A DNA stretch of 32,906 nt from Nocardia amamiensis NBRC 102102 (GCF_001612745.1 NZ_BDBA01000148.1:1-32906), one strand, 5' to 3'. Counted from the first letter of the stretch, positions 6,902 to 20,705 are shown. Numbers and translations are program-made. Notes: generated by a model not told the origin, from the letters alone.

Positions 6902-7516
6902 TCAGCAGACGATGATCGGCAGAAGGTACTTTCGCGCGAAATCGTTCATCTCCGAGTCGGAGTCGAGCCGCATGCCGCCGTCCGGGGCGAGGATCAGGGA
7001 GTGAACGACGCGGCAGACGACTTCCGCGCGGGCCGGCAGGTCCGGTGTCTCGGGGAGCAACTCGCGCTCGACGGCGCGCTCGAGGGCGGCTGCCGCGGTC
7101 GCCACGGACATCGCGAATGTCGTCGCACCCTCGGTGGTGAGTTTGGTGATCATGCGGTCTGGCTCGATCGTCAGCATCCGGTGGACCAGCGAGTGGTTGC
7201 GCCACCGGGTGAGGACGGTGACGAAGATGTCGGCCACCAGGTCGGCGACGTTGTCGTGCCGGTCGGGGATCTGCGCCACCTCGGCGAGGACGGCGCCGAC
7301 CTCGCGGCTGACCACTGCGCGCACCAGATCGTCGCGTGAGCCGACGCGCCGGTAGACGGTGACGCGGTCGACGCCCGCCTGGCGGGCGACATCCTCGATG
7401 GTGGTCTTCTTGACGCCGACCTTCTCGAACTGAACCAGGGCAGCGTCGAGGATCCGCGATTCGATGCTGTCGTCCTCGCTTTTCGGGCTGACGGGACTGG
7501 CCGGCTCGGCTATCAC
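6902..7516 (-). CDS. TetR family transcriptional regulator
   Basis: The 204-residue repressor has its helix-turn-helix at about residues 19-63 (ILDAALVQFEKVGVKKTTIEDVARQAGVDRVTVYRRVGSRDDLV) and a divergent ligand-binding C-terminus. GTG 7516 is chosen because the frame further upstream would run through the operator cluster; the ribosome binding site is weak, so the start is uncertain. It faces away from the di-iron/monooxygenase operon starting at 7615. Palindromes in the 98-bp gap suggest it represses that operon and itself. The sensed molecule is perhaps a substrate of the oxygenase pathway. Confidence 0.9.
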   Translation of the reverse strand: MIAEPASPVSPKSEDDSIESRILDAALVQFEKVGVKKTTIEDVARQAGVDRVTVYRRVGSRDDLVRAVVSREVGAVLAEVAQIPDRHDNVADLVADIFVTVLTRWRNHSLVHRMLTIEPDRMITKLTTEGATTFAMSVATAAAALERAVERELLPETPDLPARAEVVCRVVHSLILAPDGGMRLDSDSEMNDFARKYLLPIIVC

Positions 7517-7546
7517 GCCTCGAAGAGTAGCAGTTTTCCAGGCTTC

Positions 7547-7597
7547 TGCAACATCTGACTCGATATGTTGCAGCAACATTGCAATGCAATTTGTTGC
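7547..7597. promoter_or_regulatory. Clustered palindromes, putative TetR operators
   Basis: Several related elements lie in the divergent promoter. TGCAACAT (7547-7554) is followed by the perfect 15-bp palindrome ATGTTGCAGCAACAT (7565-7579). The perfect 13-bp palindrome ATTGCAATGCAAT (7578-7590) overlaps its end by two bases, and TTGTTGCC (7590-7597) follows. The centres at 7572 and 7584 are 12 bp apart, about one helical turn, which favours two dimers on one DNA face. The cluster would block both promoters. Confidence 0.7.
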
Positions 7598-7614
7598 CAT
7601 GTACAGTCCGATTC

Positions 7615-8523
7615 ATGGCTGAACAAGCTGGTACGACGCGGCGCCCTTACCGCGACGAGGCGCACGCGATCAATGCCCGGGACGTCCGGTTCGACTTCGA
7701 CTCGGTTCCGATGCACTACATCCCCGGCGAGGTGCTGGCGACCCACATCGTCAACGTGATGCATCTGGTTCTGCCCGAGGGCGAGCGCGCCATGGCGCAA
7801 TGCCTGGCGGAGGCCCTGCCGCATATCGACGACGAACGACTGCGCGAGGAGGTGCAGGGTTTCATCGGCCAGGAATCCATGCATGCCAGCAGTCACGAGG
7901 GCGCGCGCAAGCATCTGCAGTCGATCGGCTTGGATGTCGATTCTTACGTGTCGAAGGTCGCCTGGCTGGTCGACCGCATCCTCGGCGACCACGGGCTCAC
8001 CGGCCGCGCCAAGGAGGAATGGCTGAAGGAGCGCCTCGGCCTGTTCGCCGGGATGGAACATTTCACCGCGGTGATCGGCGAATGGCTGCTGAACGCGGAC
8101 ATCCTGGCGGAGCAGGGCATGCATCCGGCCATGCTGGACCTGGTCCGCTGGCACGGCGCGGAAGAGGTCGAGCATCGCAGCGTCGTGTTCGACGCGTTCC
8201 AGTACGTCGATGGCAGTTACGCGCGTCGGGCGCGGACCGCGATCCTGGCGACCGCCGCACTGCTGCCGCTGTTCATCGTGTCGACGGCGTACCTGTACGA
8301 GAGAGATCCGTCGGAGCACAAGGGCCGGTCGTGGCTCCGGCAGTTCGTCAGCGCCACCCGGCGCGGTGTGATCCCCAGTTGGACAGTGTTCTTCACCGAG
8401 ATGCCGCGGTATCTGCGTCCGAGCTTTCATCCATCGCAGCTGGGCTCGATGGACACCGCGCTGCGGTATCTCGCGCACTCGCCCGCTGCCCGAGCCGCCG
8501 GTCATCGATGGGAAACGCCATGA
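7615..8523 (+). CDS. Ferritin-like di-iron protein (PF10118 'metal-dependent hydrolase' family)
   Basis: The 302-residue protein belongs to the family commonly annotated as predicted metal-dependent hydrolase. Its residues instead show a four-helix di-iron carboxylate pattern: Glu57 (LPEGE), Glu87-x-x-His90 (GQESMH), Glu148 (GMEHF) and Glu184-x-x-His187 (AEEVEH). This E/ExxH/E/ExxH arrangement is typical of ferritin-like oxygenases and desaturases. A hydrophobic segment at about 209-226 may anchor it to the membrane. The next gene, overlapping by four bases, is an NAD(P)H:2Fe-2S reductase, a natural electron donor. I infer an oxygenase or desaturase rather than a hydrolase. ATG 7615 has no Shine-Dalgarno site and may be leaderless. 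Confidence 0.88.
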   Translation: MAEQAGTTRRPYRDEAHAINARDVRFDFDSVPMHYIPGEVLATHIVNVMHLVLPEGERAMAQCLAEALPHIDDERLREEVQGFIGQESMHASSHEGARKHLQSIGLDVDSYVSKVAWLVDRILGDHGLTGRAKEEWLKERLGLFAGMEHFTAVIGEWLLNADILAEQGMHPAMLDLVRWHGAEEVEHRSVVFDAFQYVDGSYARRARTAILATAALLPLFIVSTAYLYERDPSEHKGRSWLRQFVSATRRGVIPSWTVFFTEMPRYLRPSFHPSQLGSMDTALRYLAHSPAARAAGHRWETP

Positions 8524-9560
8524 TCACAGCGGAATTCACGCCGCCACCGAGCCTGCGCATGCTCGGCACGGTGATCGATGCCTATAAACGAGTGTTCGTC
8601 TCCGGTCCGTCCGCGCCGCTGCTGTCGAGATCGAAACCGGTGCGGCATTGCGGATTCGATCTCGATCTGGTGGTCGATCAAGTGCACGCGGAGGCAGTCG
8701 ACGTGATCAGCTTCACGCTGCGCCGGGCAGATGGCGGGTCGCTGCCGCAGTGGCGGCCGGGAGCGCATCTCGACGTGTTCCTCCCGTCCGGCAAGCAGCG
8801 ACAGTATTCGCTGTGCGGCGATCCGAACGACCCCTTCCGCTATCGAATCGCGGTGCGGCGCATCATCGATGGCGGTGGCGGGTCGATCGAGATGCATTAC
8901 GCCGTGCGGCCCGGCGAATTGTTGCGGGCACGCGGGCCACGCAATGCGTTCACCTTCGTGGATGCCCCGTCATACCTGTTCATCGCGGGCGGCATCGGCA
9001 TCACACCGATCCTGCCGATGGTGCAGGCGGCGGGGGCGCGCGGCCACCTGGTGTATCTGGGACGGACGCGGGATTCGATGCCGTTTCTGGATGAACTGCC
9101 CGGCGCCGAGATTCGTCCCGACGACGAATGCGGCGTGCCGGATATCGCGGAACTGCTGACGCGAGCGGAACCGGGTGCGGCCGTGTACGTGTGCGGTCCG
9201 CTGCCGGTCCTGGCCGCTGCCCAGCGCGGCATGTTCGCGATCAATCCGACCGGGTCGCTGCACACCGAGCGCTTCTCCGCGCCGCCGGTGACCGACGGCA
9301 GGGAATTCGATCTCACCCTGGCCCGCACCGGCCGCACCATCCGGGTCGGTGCCGGCGAAACCGCGCTTGCCGCGATCCGGCGCGCGGTTCCCGGGGTGGT
9401 CTACTCCTGCGGGCAGGGGTTCTGCGGTACCTGCAAGATCGGCGTGCTGGCCGGGCAGATCGATCACCGGGACCGGATCCTGTCCGATGCCGAACGCGGC
9501 GATCACATGCTCGCCTGCGTCTCCCGCGCGGCGGGCGGCTCTCTGGTCATCGACCTCTAG
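8520..9560 (+). CDS. Flavin/2Fe-2S oxidoreductase (ferredoxin-NAD(P)H reductase, VanB/PDR type)
   Basis: The 346-residue electron-transfer protein has three modules. A flavin-binding barrel carries RQYSLC (94-99), a nucleotide-binding domain carries GGIGITPI (157-164) and CGP, and a C-terminal plant-type 2Fe-2S domain has Cys297, Cys302, Cys305 and Cys333 (CGQGFCGTC...C). Such reductases pass electrons from NAD(P)H through flavin to iron-sulfur and then to an oxygenase. The ATG overlaps the stop of the di-iron gene (ATGA), implying translational coupling and a likely partnership. The first 40 residues are an extra, mostly hydrophobic or basic extension not needed for catalysis, perhaps for docking. 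Confidence 0.93.
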   Translation: MITAEFTPPPSLRMLGTVIDAYKRVFVSGPSAPLLSRSKPVRHCGFDLDLVVDQVHAEAVDVISFTLRRADGGSLPQWRPGAHLDVFLPSGKQRQYSLCGDPNDPFRYRIAVRRIIDGGGGSIEMHYAVRPGELLRARGPRNAFTFVDAPSYLFIAGGIGITPILPMVQAAGARGHLVYLGRTRDSMPFLDELPGAEIRPDDECGVPDIAELLTRAEPGAAVYVCGPLPVLAAAQRGMFAINPTGSLHTERFSAPPVTDGREFDLTLARTGRTIRVGAGETALAAIRRAVPGVVYSCGQGFCGTCKIGVLAGQIDHRDRILSDAERGDHMLACVSRAAGGSLVIDL

Positions 9561-9698
9561 AACGATCCGGAAGGGACGACGACGTCCATGTCACAACGCT
9601 ACGCACCAACCGAATCCGATGACACGTTCCTCGCGGCGCGTCAACGCGACCATCGTCGACCGTCTCATCATGGTGCTGCACAGAAGGATCCGATAGCG

Positions 9699-11192
9699 AT
9701 GAGCGACTCGATCGAACATCTGCACATCGTTATCGTCGGCTCGGGTTTCAGCGGCATCGGTCTGGTGATCAAGCTGCGGGAGGCCGGATTCGAGGATCTG
9801 GTGATCCTGGAGCGGGCGGATGACCTCGGTGGAACGTGGCGCGCCAATACCTACCCGGGATGTGCCTGCGATGTGCCCTCCCACCTGTACAGCTATTCCT
9901 TCGCGCCGAACCCGGACTGGTCGCGCACCTACGGCACACAAGCCGAGATCCTGGAGTACATCCGCGGGGTGGCCACCGAACACGATGTGCTGCGCCACAT
10001 CAGGTTCGGGACCGAGCTGCTGGACGCACGCTGGGACCATACGCGGACGCGCTGGCGCATCGAGACATCCCGCGGTCCGCTCACGGCGGACTTCCTGATC
10101 TCGGCGACCGGCCTGTTCGCCGAGGCCGAGTACCCGTCGCTGCCCGGTCTGGACACCTTCGCGGGCACGTCCTTCCACTCGTTGCACTGGAACCATGACT
10201 ACGACTTCACGGGCAAGCGGGTCGCGGTCATCGGCACCGGCGCGTCGGCGGTTCAATTCGTGCCGGAGATCCAGCCGGAAGTCGCGAAATTGGTGCTGTT
10301 CCAACGGTCCGCACCCTGGATCATACCGCGACTCGACCGCCGCACTTCACGTCTCGAACGCCAGCTACTGCGGCGTATTCCACTGGCGGGCAAGGCTATT
10401 CGCGGCGGCTGGTTCACCGCCATCGAGGGCTTCGGGCTGGTCGGTTTCGTGGACAAGCGTTTCCGGCACCCGTACGAGTTGCTCGGCAGGCTGCAGTTGC
10501 TACGCCAGGTCCGAGATACGCGGCTGCGACGCACGCTGACTCCCGACTACATGATCGGCTGCAAACGGGCGATCTTCTCCGACGCCTATCTTCCCGCGCT
10601 CGACCAGCCCAACGTCGAGGTCGTCACCGATGCCATCGCCGAGGTTCGGTCACAGTCGATCCTGACCCGCGACGGCACCGAGCACATGGTGGACGCGATC
10701 ATCTACGGGACCGGATTCACCTCCGTTCCCACCGCATTCGAACGGTTCGTCGGTCGCGACGGCCTGTCCATGGCAGATCTCTACCGCAAGCAGCCGCAGA
10801 GCTACCTCGGTGCGACGCTGGCCGGCTTCCCGAATTTCTTCTGCACCCTGGGGCCGTTCGGTGCGGCGGGCAACCAGTCCGCGATCTTCATGATCGAATC
10901 GCAGATCGCCTACATCGTCGACGCGCTCACCATGATGCGCACTCGATCGGCAGCATGCATCGAGGTGAAACCGCAAGTCCAACAGAGATTCCTGGACGAG
11001 ATGGCGCAGCGCAGCAAGTCCACGGTATGGGTCACGGGCGGCTGCACCGGCTACTACCAGACACCCGACGGCCGCAATGCGGGCTTGTACCCCAACTGGA
11101 GCTTCGAATACCGCAGTCGCACCAGACGCTTCGACATCGACTCCTACGACATCGACTACCGCGACGATGAAGTCCACGAGGTGCGCGCGTGA
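9699..11192 (+). CDS. Flavin-containing monooxygenase, Baeyer-Villiger type
   Basis: The 497-residue FAD- and NADPH-dependent enzyme has the FAD motif GSGFSGIG near the N-terminus and the BVMO fingerprint FAGTSFHSLHW (FxGxxxHxxxW, residues 154-164). A second dinucleotide motif, GTGASA, begins at about residue 179. Such enzymes insert oxygen next to a carbonyl or oxidise heteroatoms. ATG 9699 has AGAAGGA 10 nt upstream; an ORF extension to 9588 would add 37 residues without family similarity. It follows the reductase by 138 nt and overlaps the SDR gene, so an alcohol-to-ketone-to-ester sequence with the SDR is plausible. The arrangement resembles, but does not copy, the mycobacterial mymA operon (FMO plus SDR). 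Confidence 0.93.
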   Translation: MSDSIEHLHIVIVGSGFSGIGLVIKLREAGFEDLVILERADDLGGTWRANTYPGCACDVPSHLYSYSFAPNPDWSRTYGTQAEILEYIRGVATEHDVLRHIRFGTELLDARWDHTRTRWRIETSRGPLTADFLISATGLFAEAEYPSLPGLDTFAGTSFHSLHWNHDYDFTGKRVAVIGTGASAVQFVPEIQPEVAKLVLFQRSAPWIIPRLDRRTSRLERQLLRRIPLAGKAIRGGWFTAIEGFGLVGFVDKRFRHPYELLGRLQLLRQVRDTRLRRTLTPDYMIGCKRAIFSDAYLPALDQPNVEVVTDAIAEVRSQSILTRDGTEHMVDAIIYGTGFTSVPTAFERFVGRDGLSMADLYRKQPQSYLGATLAGFPNFFCTLGPFGAAGNQSAIFMIESQIAYIVDALTMMRTRSAACIEVKPQVQQRFLDEMAQRSKSTVWVTGGCTGYYQTPDGRNAGLYPNWSFEYRSRTRRFDIDSYDIDYRDDEVHEVRA

Positions 11193-12067
11193 TGGCCTCC
11201 GGACCGTTGGCGTTTCTCCACCGCTTCGGCGCGCCTCGCTACGACTTGCGCGGCAAGACCGTCCTCGTCACCGGCGCGGCCCAAGGCATCGGCCGTGAAC
11301 TGGACATCCTCCTGCACCGGCGGGGCGCGGAGATCGCACTGGTCGACATCGACCTGGTCGCCGCGCGGGCAACCGCCTCGGAACTTGGTGAACGAGCATT
11401 GGCGGTCGAGGCCGACGTGGCCGACCGCGCGGCCATGGAGAAAGCCATCGACAAGACCGTCGAGCGTTTCGGCCGCCTCGACGTGGTGGTCGCCAACGCG
11501 GGTGTGGTCCCGAAACCGGCCACCGTGCGCACCATGGACGCGAGCGGTTTCGACCGCGTGATCGGCGTCAATCGCACCGGTGCGTTCAACACCGTGCGCC
11601 CGGCCCTCGACCATGTCGTCGCGGCGCGCGGACACGTGGTCGTCGTCTCCTCCTGCGCGGCGTTCGCGCCGGGGATGGGCGGCTCGCCGTACATGATCAG
11701 CAAGGCGGGCGTGGAACAGCTCGGTCGCGCCCTGCGCGTGGAACTGGCGCCGCACGGCGCCACCGCCGGCGTCTCCTACTTCGGTCTCGTGGACACGGCG
11801 ATGACCCACGCGACCTTGGACCAGGACGACCTGGGGCGCGCCATCGGCAATCTGCTGCCCTGGCCACTGAACACCCGGATCACCGCGGACGCAGCGGCGC
11901 GTGTCATCGCCGATGGCATCGGCCGCCGCGCGCCCCGCACCATCGCGCCGTCCGGGTGGGAGCCGTACGCACTGCTGCGCGGCCTGGTCAATATCGCCCT
12001 CGACCATCGGCTCGCCGGCGACCCGAGGCTCGCCACACTGATCCGCCGTATCGAGAACACGCCATGA
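11189..12067 (+). CDS. Short-chain dehydrogenase/reductase
   Basis: This 292-residue SDR carries TGAAQGIG for nucleotide binding, NAG in VVVANAGV, the catalytic Ser in VVVSSCAAF, and YMISK (Tyr168 and Lys172 counted from GTG 11189). The aspartate at the end of the second strand (VDID) suggests a preference for NAD over NADP. GTG 11189 overlaps the monooxygenase stop; ATG 11192 is an equally good start sharing one base (TGATG). Either way it is translationally coupled. The short N-terminal extension ending in YDLRGK and the C-terminal tail resemble SDRs paired with flavin monooxygenases. Its likely role is interconverting an alcohol and a ketone for the monooxygenase. Confidence 0.93.
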   Translation: MMASGPLAFLHRFGAPRYDLRGKTVLVTGAAQGIGRELDILLHRRGAEIALVDIDLVAARATASELGERALAVEADVADRAAMEKAIDKTVERFGRLDVVVANAGVVPKPATVRTMDASGFDRVIGVNRTGAFNTVRPALDHVVAARGHVVVVSSCAAFAPGMGGSPYMISKAGVEQLGRALRVELAPHGATAGVSYFGLVDTAMTHATLDQDDLGRAIGNLLPWPLNTRITADAAARVIADGIGRRAPRTIAPSGWEPYALLRGLVNIALDHRLAGDPRLATLIRRIENTP

Positions 12068-12208
12068 CCAGCTTTCACGCCCCCACATCGCAGCGATCAC
12101 CGCACAAGTCGCGATCGAAGAAGACCACACGAGCCGGGTCATCGCCTCCGCGTCAGGGTTTCGCGAGCTTTCGAGGGTTCGGCTCCTCCGGTCCCCCAGA
12201 CGCCGTTG

Positions 12209-12577
12209 TCACTTCGCCGTTCCTTCGGTGTTCAGGCTTGCGGCACTGAGGTTCTGGGCGGCGAAGCGGGCGATGGTACATGCCTGGCGTGCATGGGCTT
12301 CCGGGTGGGCGGTGCGTTGCTCCAGCACGGCGCGGATCCGATCCAATGATGCGGCGGCATCGCTGCTCGCGCCGCGAAGCACGGTGTGCTGGTGGTCGAG
12401 TTCGCGGTATGCGAGGTCGATGTCGTAGTAGCGGCGGCGTAGCTCGGCTATGTGGTTGAGCAGGTCCGCTACTTCGCGTGTGGTCAGGGTGAGGGTCGGG
12501 TGCTCCTCTCCGGAGAGGATCGCCTCGCCCGCGACCTCAGCGCAGCGAGCGTGCAGTACATCGAGAATGTCGGCCAC
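12209..12577 (-). CDS. Small hypothetical protein with an unusually strong ribosome binding site
   Basis: I do not recognise a family. The 122-residue product is predicted mostly helical (EVADLLNHIAELRRRYYDIDLAYRELDHQHTVLRG, then DAAASLDRIRAVLEQRTAHPEAHARQ), has no signal peptide or membrane segment, and may form a coiled coil or bundle. The start is set at GTG 12577 because the minus strand just upstream (12581-12591) reads GGGAGGTGATC. That is essentially the full complement of the 16S rRNA tail, with 8 nt spacing; frames further upstream lack this. It converges with the SDR operon and is divergent from the carboxylase gene. Confidence 0.7.
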   Translation of the reverse strand: MADILDVLHARCAEVAGEAILSGEEHPTLTLTTREVADLLNHIAELRRRYYDIDLAYRELDHQHTVLRGASSDAAASLDRIRAVLEQRTAHPEAHARQACTIARFAAQNLSAASLNTEGTAK

Positions 12578-12894
12578 ACAGATCACCTCCCACACTGCGG
12601 CGGAGCGTTTCACGGCTTCCCGCTGCCGCCGGCCATCGGATGGGGCGCCGCAGCGCGCCGCGGGCAACGATTCGCTCGACTACGATCCGATCACAGGTAC
12701 GGTACTGGAAGCCAGCCGGCCGGGGAACTTCTCCGCCGCTGTCATGGCCTCCGGCGAGGCATTGCCCACGATACGTGCGAGTAACACCCGAACGCTGTAC
12801 ACGTATGTGGAGAGAGGGTGCACACTACGCGGAGCCGGAAGTCGTAATCCCTCGTCCGACGGGGTCAGAGCTGTGAAGTGAAAGGAGCCGGCGA
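12578..12894. other. Intergenic region upstream of the carboxylase gene
   Basis: The 317 bp hold the promoters of the small minus-strand gene and the carboxylase. Frames on the plus strand here are Arg/Ser-rich shadows without start signals. Related TGTACAC (12797-12803) and GTGCACAC (12819-12826) elements occur near the carboxylase end. They look operator-like but do not form a clean dyad. I cannot place a promoter with confidence. Confidence 0.3.
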
Positions 12895-18360
<5,466 letters not shown>

Positions 18361-18370
18361 TTATCGGCGA

Positions 18371-18399
18371 GGTCGGCTCGCGAGATTCGTGAGCCGACC
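18371..18399. terminator. Hairpin after the carboxylase gene
   Basis: GGTCGGCTC (18371-18379) pairs exactly with GAGCCGACC (18391-18399). The inner bases extend the stem to 13 pairs, including one G-T, around a GAT loop. It begins 10 nt after the stop codon. No U-tract follows, as is usual in actinobacteria. Confidence 0.75.
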
Positions 18400-18467
18400 T
18401 TCGCGCTCCCACTGTGAGCTGACGACACCGGTCAGGAATCGAGAAGCGCCGGTCGCCCGGCCGCGCC

Positions 18468-18481
18468 TAGCGTTAGTGCCA
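18468..18481 (+). promoter_or_regulatory. Probable -10 element for a leaderless message
   Basis: TAGCGT at 18468-18473 fits the actinobacterial TANNNT -10 pattern and ends 7 nt before ATG 18481, which has no Shine-Dalgarno sequence. Transcription would start at or next to the A of the start codon. Confidence 0.45.
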
Positions 18482-19113
18482 TGAACATCACCGCTGATCA
18501 GACCACTATCGAGTCCGTCATCCTGGAGATGCCCGATCCCGCGGCCGGCGCGGCCTTCTACGCCGCCGCGTTCGGTCTCGGCGACCAGCTGCGCGTGCGC
18601 GCCTCGGAGGCGCCGACGAGCGGGTTCCGTGGCTTCATCCTGTCGCTCGTGGTGTCTCAGCCGAGCACCGTGGACAGCCTCATCGGCACCGCTGTCGACG
18701 CGGGCGCCACGACGCTGAAACCGGCCAAGAAGAGCTTCTGGGGTTACGGCGGTGTCGTCCAGGCTCCGGACGGGGCGATCTGGAAGGTCGCGACGTCGTC
18801 GAAGAAGGACACCGGCCCGGCGACCCGGAAGGTCGACGAGTTCGTGCTGCTCCTCGGAGTCGACAACGTCAAGGCGACCAAGCAGTTCTACCTCGACCGT
18901 GGCCTCACCGTGGCGAAGAGCTTCGGCAGCAAGTACGTCGAGTTCGACGCCCCGTCGTCGTCGGTCAAGCTGGCGCTCTACGGGCGCCGCGCCGCCGCCA
19001 AGGATGCCGGCGTCGCTTCGGAGGGCACCGGGTCGCATCGGATCGTCATCGGCGGCGATATCGGGTCCTGCACAGACCCGGACGGGTTCGCATGGGAGGT
19101 CGCGTCGGCCTGA
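18481..19113 (+). CDS. VOC superfamily (glyoxalase/bleomycin resistance-like) protein, two domains
   Basis: The 210-residue protein contains two vicinal-oxygen-chelate modules. The first covers about residues 7-105 (ESVILEMPDPAAGAAFYAAAFGLGDQLRV ... APDGAIWKVA) and the second about 117-210 (VDEFVLLLGVDNVKATKQFYLDRGLTVAKSFGSKYVEFD ... TDPDGFAWEVA). The xDPDGxxWE ending is typical. A metal-binding His/Glu set is poorly preserved: the first strands begin ESVI and DEFVLL instead of an obvious His. A binding role or altered chemistry is therefore possible. It is monocistronic, with hairpins on both sides and a likely leaderless start. Confidence 0.88.
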   Translation: MNITADQTTIESVILEMPDPAAGAAFYAAAFGLGDQLRVRASEAPTSGFRGFILSLVVSQPSTVDSLIGTAVDAGATTLKPAKKSFWGYGGVVQAPDGAIWKVATSSKKDTGPATRKVDEFVLLLGVDNVKATKQFYLDRGLTVAKSFGSKYVEFDAPSSSVKLALYGRRAAAKDAGVASEGTGSHRIVIGGDIGSCTDPDGFAWEVASA

Positions 19114-19114
19114 G

Positions 19115-19141
19115 CCCGGTCCGTGTGACACCTGGACCGGG
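19115..19141. terminator. Hairpin after the VOC gene
   Basis: CCCGGTCC (19115-19122) is exactly complementary to GGACCGGG (19134-19141) across an 11-base loop, just after the stop codon. A second inverted repeat, TCGTCCGGT (19163-19171) with ACCGGACGA (19193-19201), lies in the same gap and may serve the convergent amine oxidase gene. Confidence 0.6.
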
Positions 19142-19323
19142 TGTTGTGGGCATGTCCCTCGCTCGTCCGGTCGTCGAAACGCCTATCGGTCTACCGGACG
19201 ACGAGTTCTCACATCGGAGGCGCCCACAACTGGTTCGGCGAGTGTTGCCGAATGAGGTGTCCACACGCTGGAATCGGAAGTTCCGTAGCGGTGAGCGAGG
19301 TCCGCGACGGTTTCGGCGGATAG

Positions 19324-20691
19324 CTAGATGTGGGCATGCGTCATGAGGGCACGCGAGATCTCGCGGGCGGCACGGTGACCGGATTCCACGGCGCCGTCCA
19401 TGTAACCCGCCCAGCGAGTGGCGGTTTCGGTGCCTGCCCAATGCAGTGGACCGATAGGGGTGCGCAGCGCACTACCGAACCGGGTGAGGGTTGACGGCGC
19501 GGTGAACGCTCCGTAGCACCCGCCACTGAATTCCTCTTCGGCCCAGTCTCGTTCGATGTAGGCGATCGGGTGCTGGGCCTGTGGTCCGAAGTATCCGGCC
19601 AAATCGGTCATGACTCGGGAGCGACGCTCGGCCAGATCCAATCGACTGGCGGTATCCGCGTGCTTGCCCTCGAGGAATCCGACGAGCACTCCGGGCGCAC
19701 CGTCGGGCGGGGTGTTGTCGAAGACGACGCCCAAGGACCGATGGTCGCTGTTGGCCTGGCCGCTGAGCCCGTCACGGCGCCAGAACGGCTCCTCGTAGGC
19801 GACATTGACCTTGATCACCCGTCCCATCGGCATGCGCTGGACGAGTTGGTCACGGTCGCCATGAAGGCCAGGGCTGAAGCGGATCCGTGCGGTCAACGGT
19901 GGTGGCACCGCGATCACCGCGCGGGCGGCCCGGACCGTGGTCCTTCCCGCGGATACCTGGACACCCGCTGCGTCCCAAGTGATTTCGGTGACCGGAGCGC
20001 CGAGCACGATTCGGTCGCCGAGTTCGTCGGCCAAAGCCAGTGCGATGCGTTGCGAGCCGCCGACGACACGGTCCTGTTGCGCCCCGCCCGCGGTGTCGAT
20101 CAATGCGTCCAGCCCGCCCGCCGCGCCGACGTAGAAGCAGGCCCACAGTGCGGACAGGTCCTCCGGTTCCGCGGAGAACACCGCTTCGGTGATCAGCCGG
20201 AAGAAGGATCGGCCACCGGAGGTGTGGACGTTGCGCCGAAGCCAGGTGGCGAATGTCTGGCCGTCGAGGTATTCGGCTTGCTCGGCCAGCCACGGCTCCC
20301 GCGCCGCGACCTGCCGCGCGAGGCGGTCGAGTCGCCACTGGGCCTGTGCGACATCGGCCAGCGCCACGGGGTTCAGCCGGGGTATGCGACCGGTGTACAC
20401 CGATCGGGCCGTGCCGATTTCGGCGATGTGCCGACCTTCGGTGTGCGTGGGGAAGGTGGCCAGGCCGAGCTCATCGATCAGCGCGAGTACTTGATCCTGT
20501 CCCGGTCCGACCCACTGGCCGCCCACCTCGATCGGAGCGCCACCGGGAAGTTCGGCATTGAGCAGCCGCCCACCGACGCGGTCCCGCGCTTCCAGCACGA
20601 CCACCTCGCGTCCGGCCTGGACCAGGTCGCGGGCGGCCACCAACCCCGCAATCCCGGCCCCCACCACCACTGTATCCACTGACTTCTGCAC
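19324..20691 (-). CDS. Flavin monoamine oxidase family protein
   Basis: The 455-residue FAD-dependent amine oxidase has VVVGAGIAGLVAARDL with EARDRVGGR for FAD binding at the N-terminus. The C-terminus closely follows eukaryotic MAO: EEEFSGGCYGAFTAPSTL, then LHWAGTETATRWAGYMDGAVESGHRAAREI. Cys392 occupies the position of the MAO cysteine that carries covalent 8-alpha-cysteinyl FAD, so covalent flavin is likely. The substrate would be a primary amine or polyamine, releasing aldehyde, ammonia and peroxide. The start is GTG 20691, with GCAGG upstream. It is divergent from a TetR regulator; two 13-bp palindromes lie between them. No signal peptide is seen, so it is cytoplasmic. Confidence 0.94.
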   Translation of the reverse strand: MQKSVDTVVVGAGIAGLVAARDLVQAGREVVVLEARDRVGGRLLNAELPGGAPIEVGGQWVGPGQDQVLALIDELGLATFPTHTEGRHIAEIGTARSVYTGRIPRLNPVALADVAQAQWRLDRLARQVAAREPWLAEQAEYLDGQTFATWLRRNVHTSGGRSFFRLITEAVFSAEPEDLSALWACFYVGAAGGLDALIDTAGGAQQDRVVGGSQRIALALADELGDRIVLGAPVTEITWDAAGVQVSAGRTTVRAARAVIAVPPPLTARIRFSPGLHGDRDQLVQRMPMGRVIKVNVAYEEPFWRRDGLSGQANSDHRSLGVVFDNTPPDGAPGVLVGFLEGKHADTASRLDLAERRSRVMTDLAGYFGPQAQHPIAYIERDWAEEEFSGGCYGAFTAPSTLTRFGSALRTPIGPLHWAGTETATRWAGYMDGAVESGHRAAREISRALMTHAHI

Positions 20692-20705
20692 CGCGACCTG
20701 CCTTC

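Noticed and set aside
5821..8505. Long minus-strand frames opposite the IclR gene and opposite the di-iron gene
   Set aside because: Both mirror strongly conserved plus-strand genes and are typical high-GC shadows rich in His, Gln and Arg.
9588..9698. An N-terminal extension of the Baeyer-Villiger monooxygenase, or a 25-residue peptide at 9619-9696
   Set aside because: The extension has no family similarity, and ATG 9699 has a good ribosome binding site immediately before the FAD motif. The short peptide has no support beyond an open frame.
12064..12249. A 61-codon plus-strand frame whose ATG overlaps the SDR stop (ATGA)
   Set aside because: The product is a low-complexity Ser/Arg/Pro string with no ribosome binding site or similarity, and its end overlaps the minus-strand small gene. 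It may be the relic of a lost operon gene, but it is not supportable.
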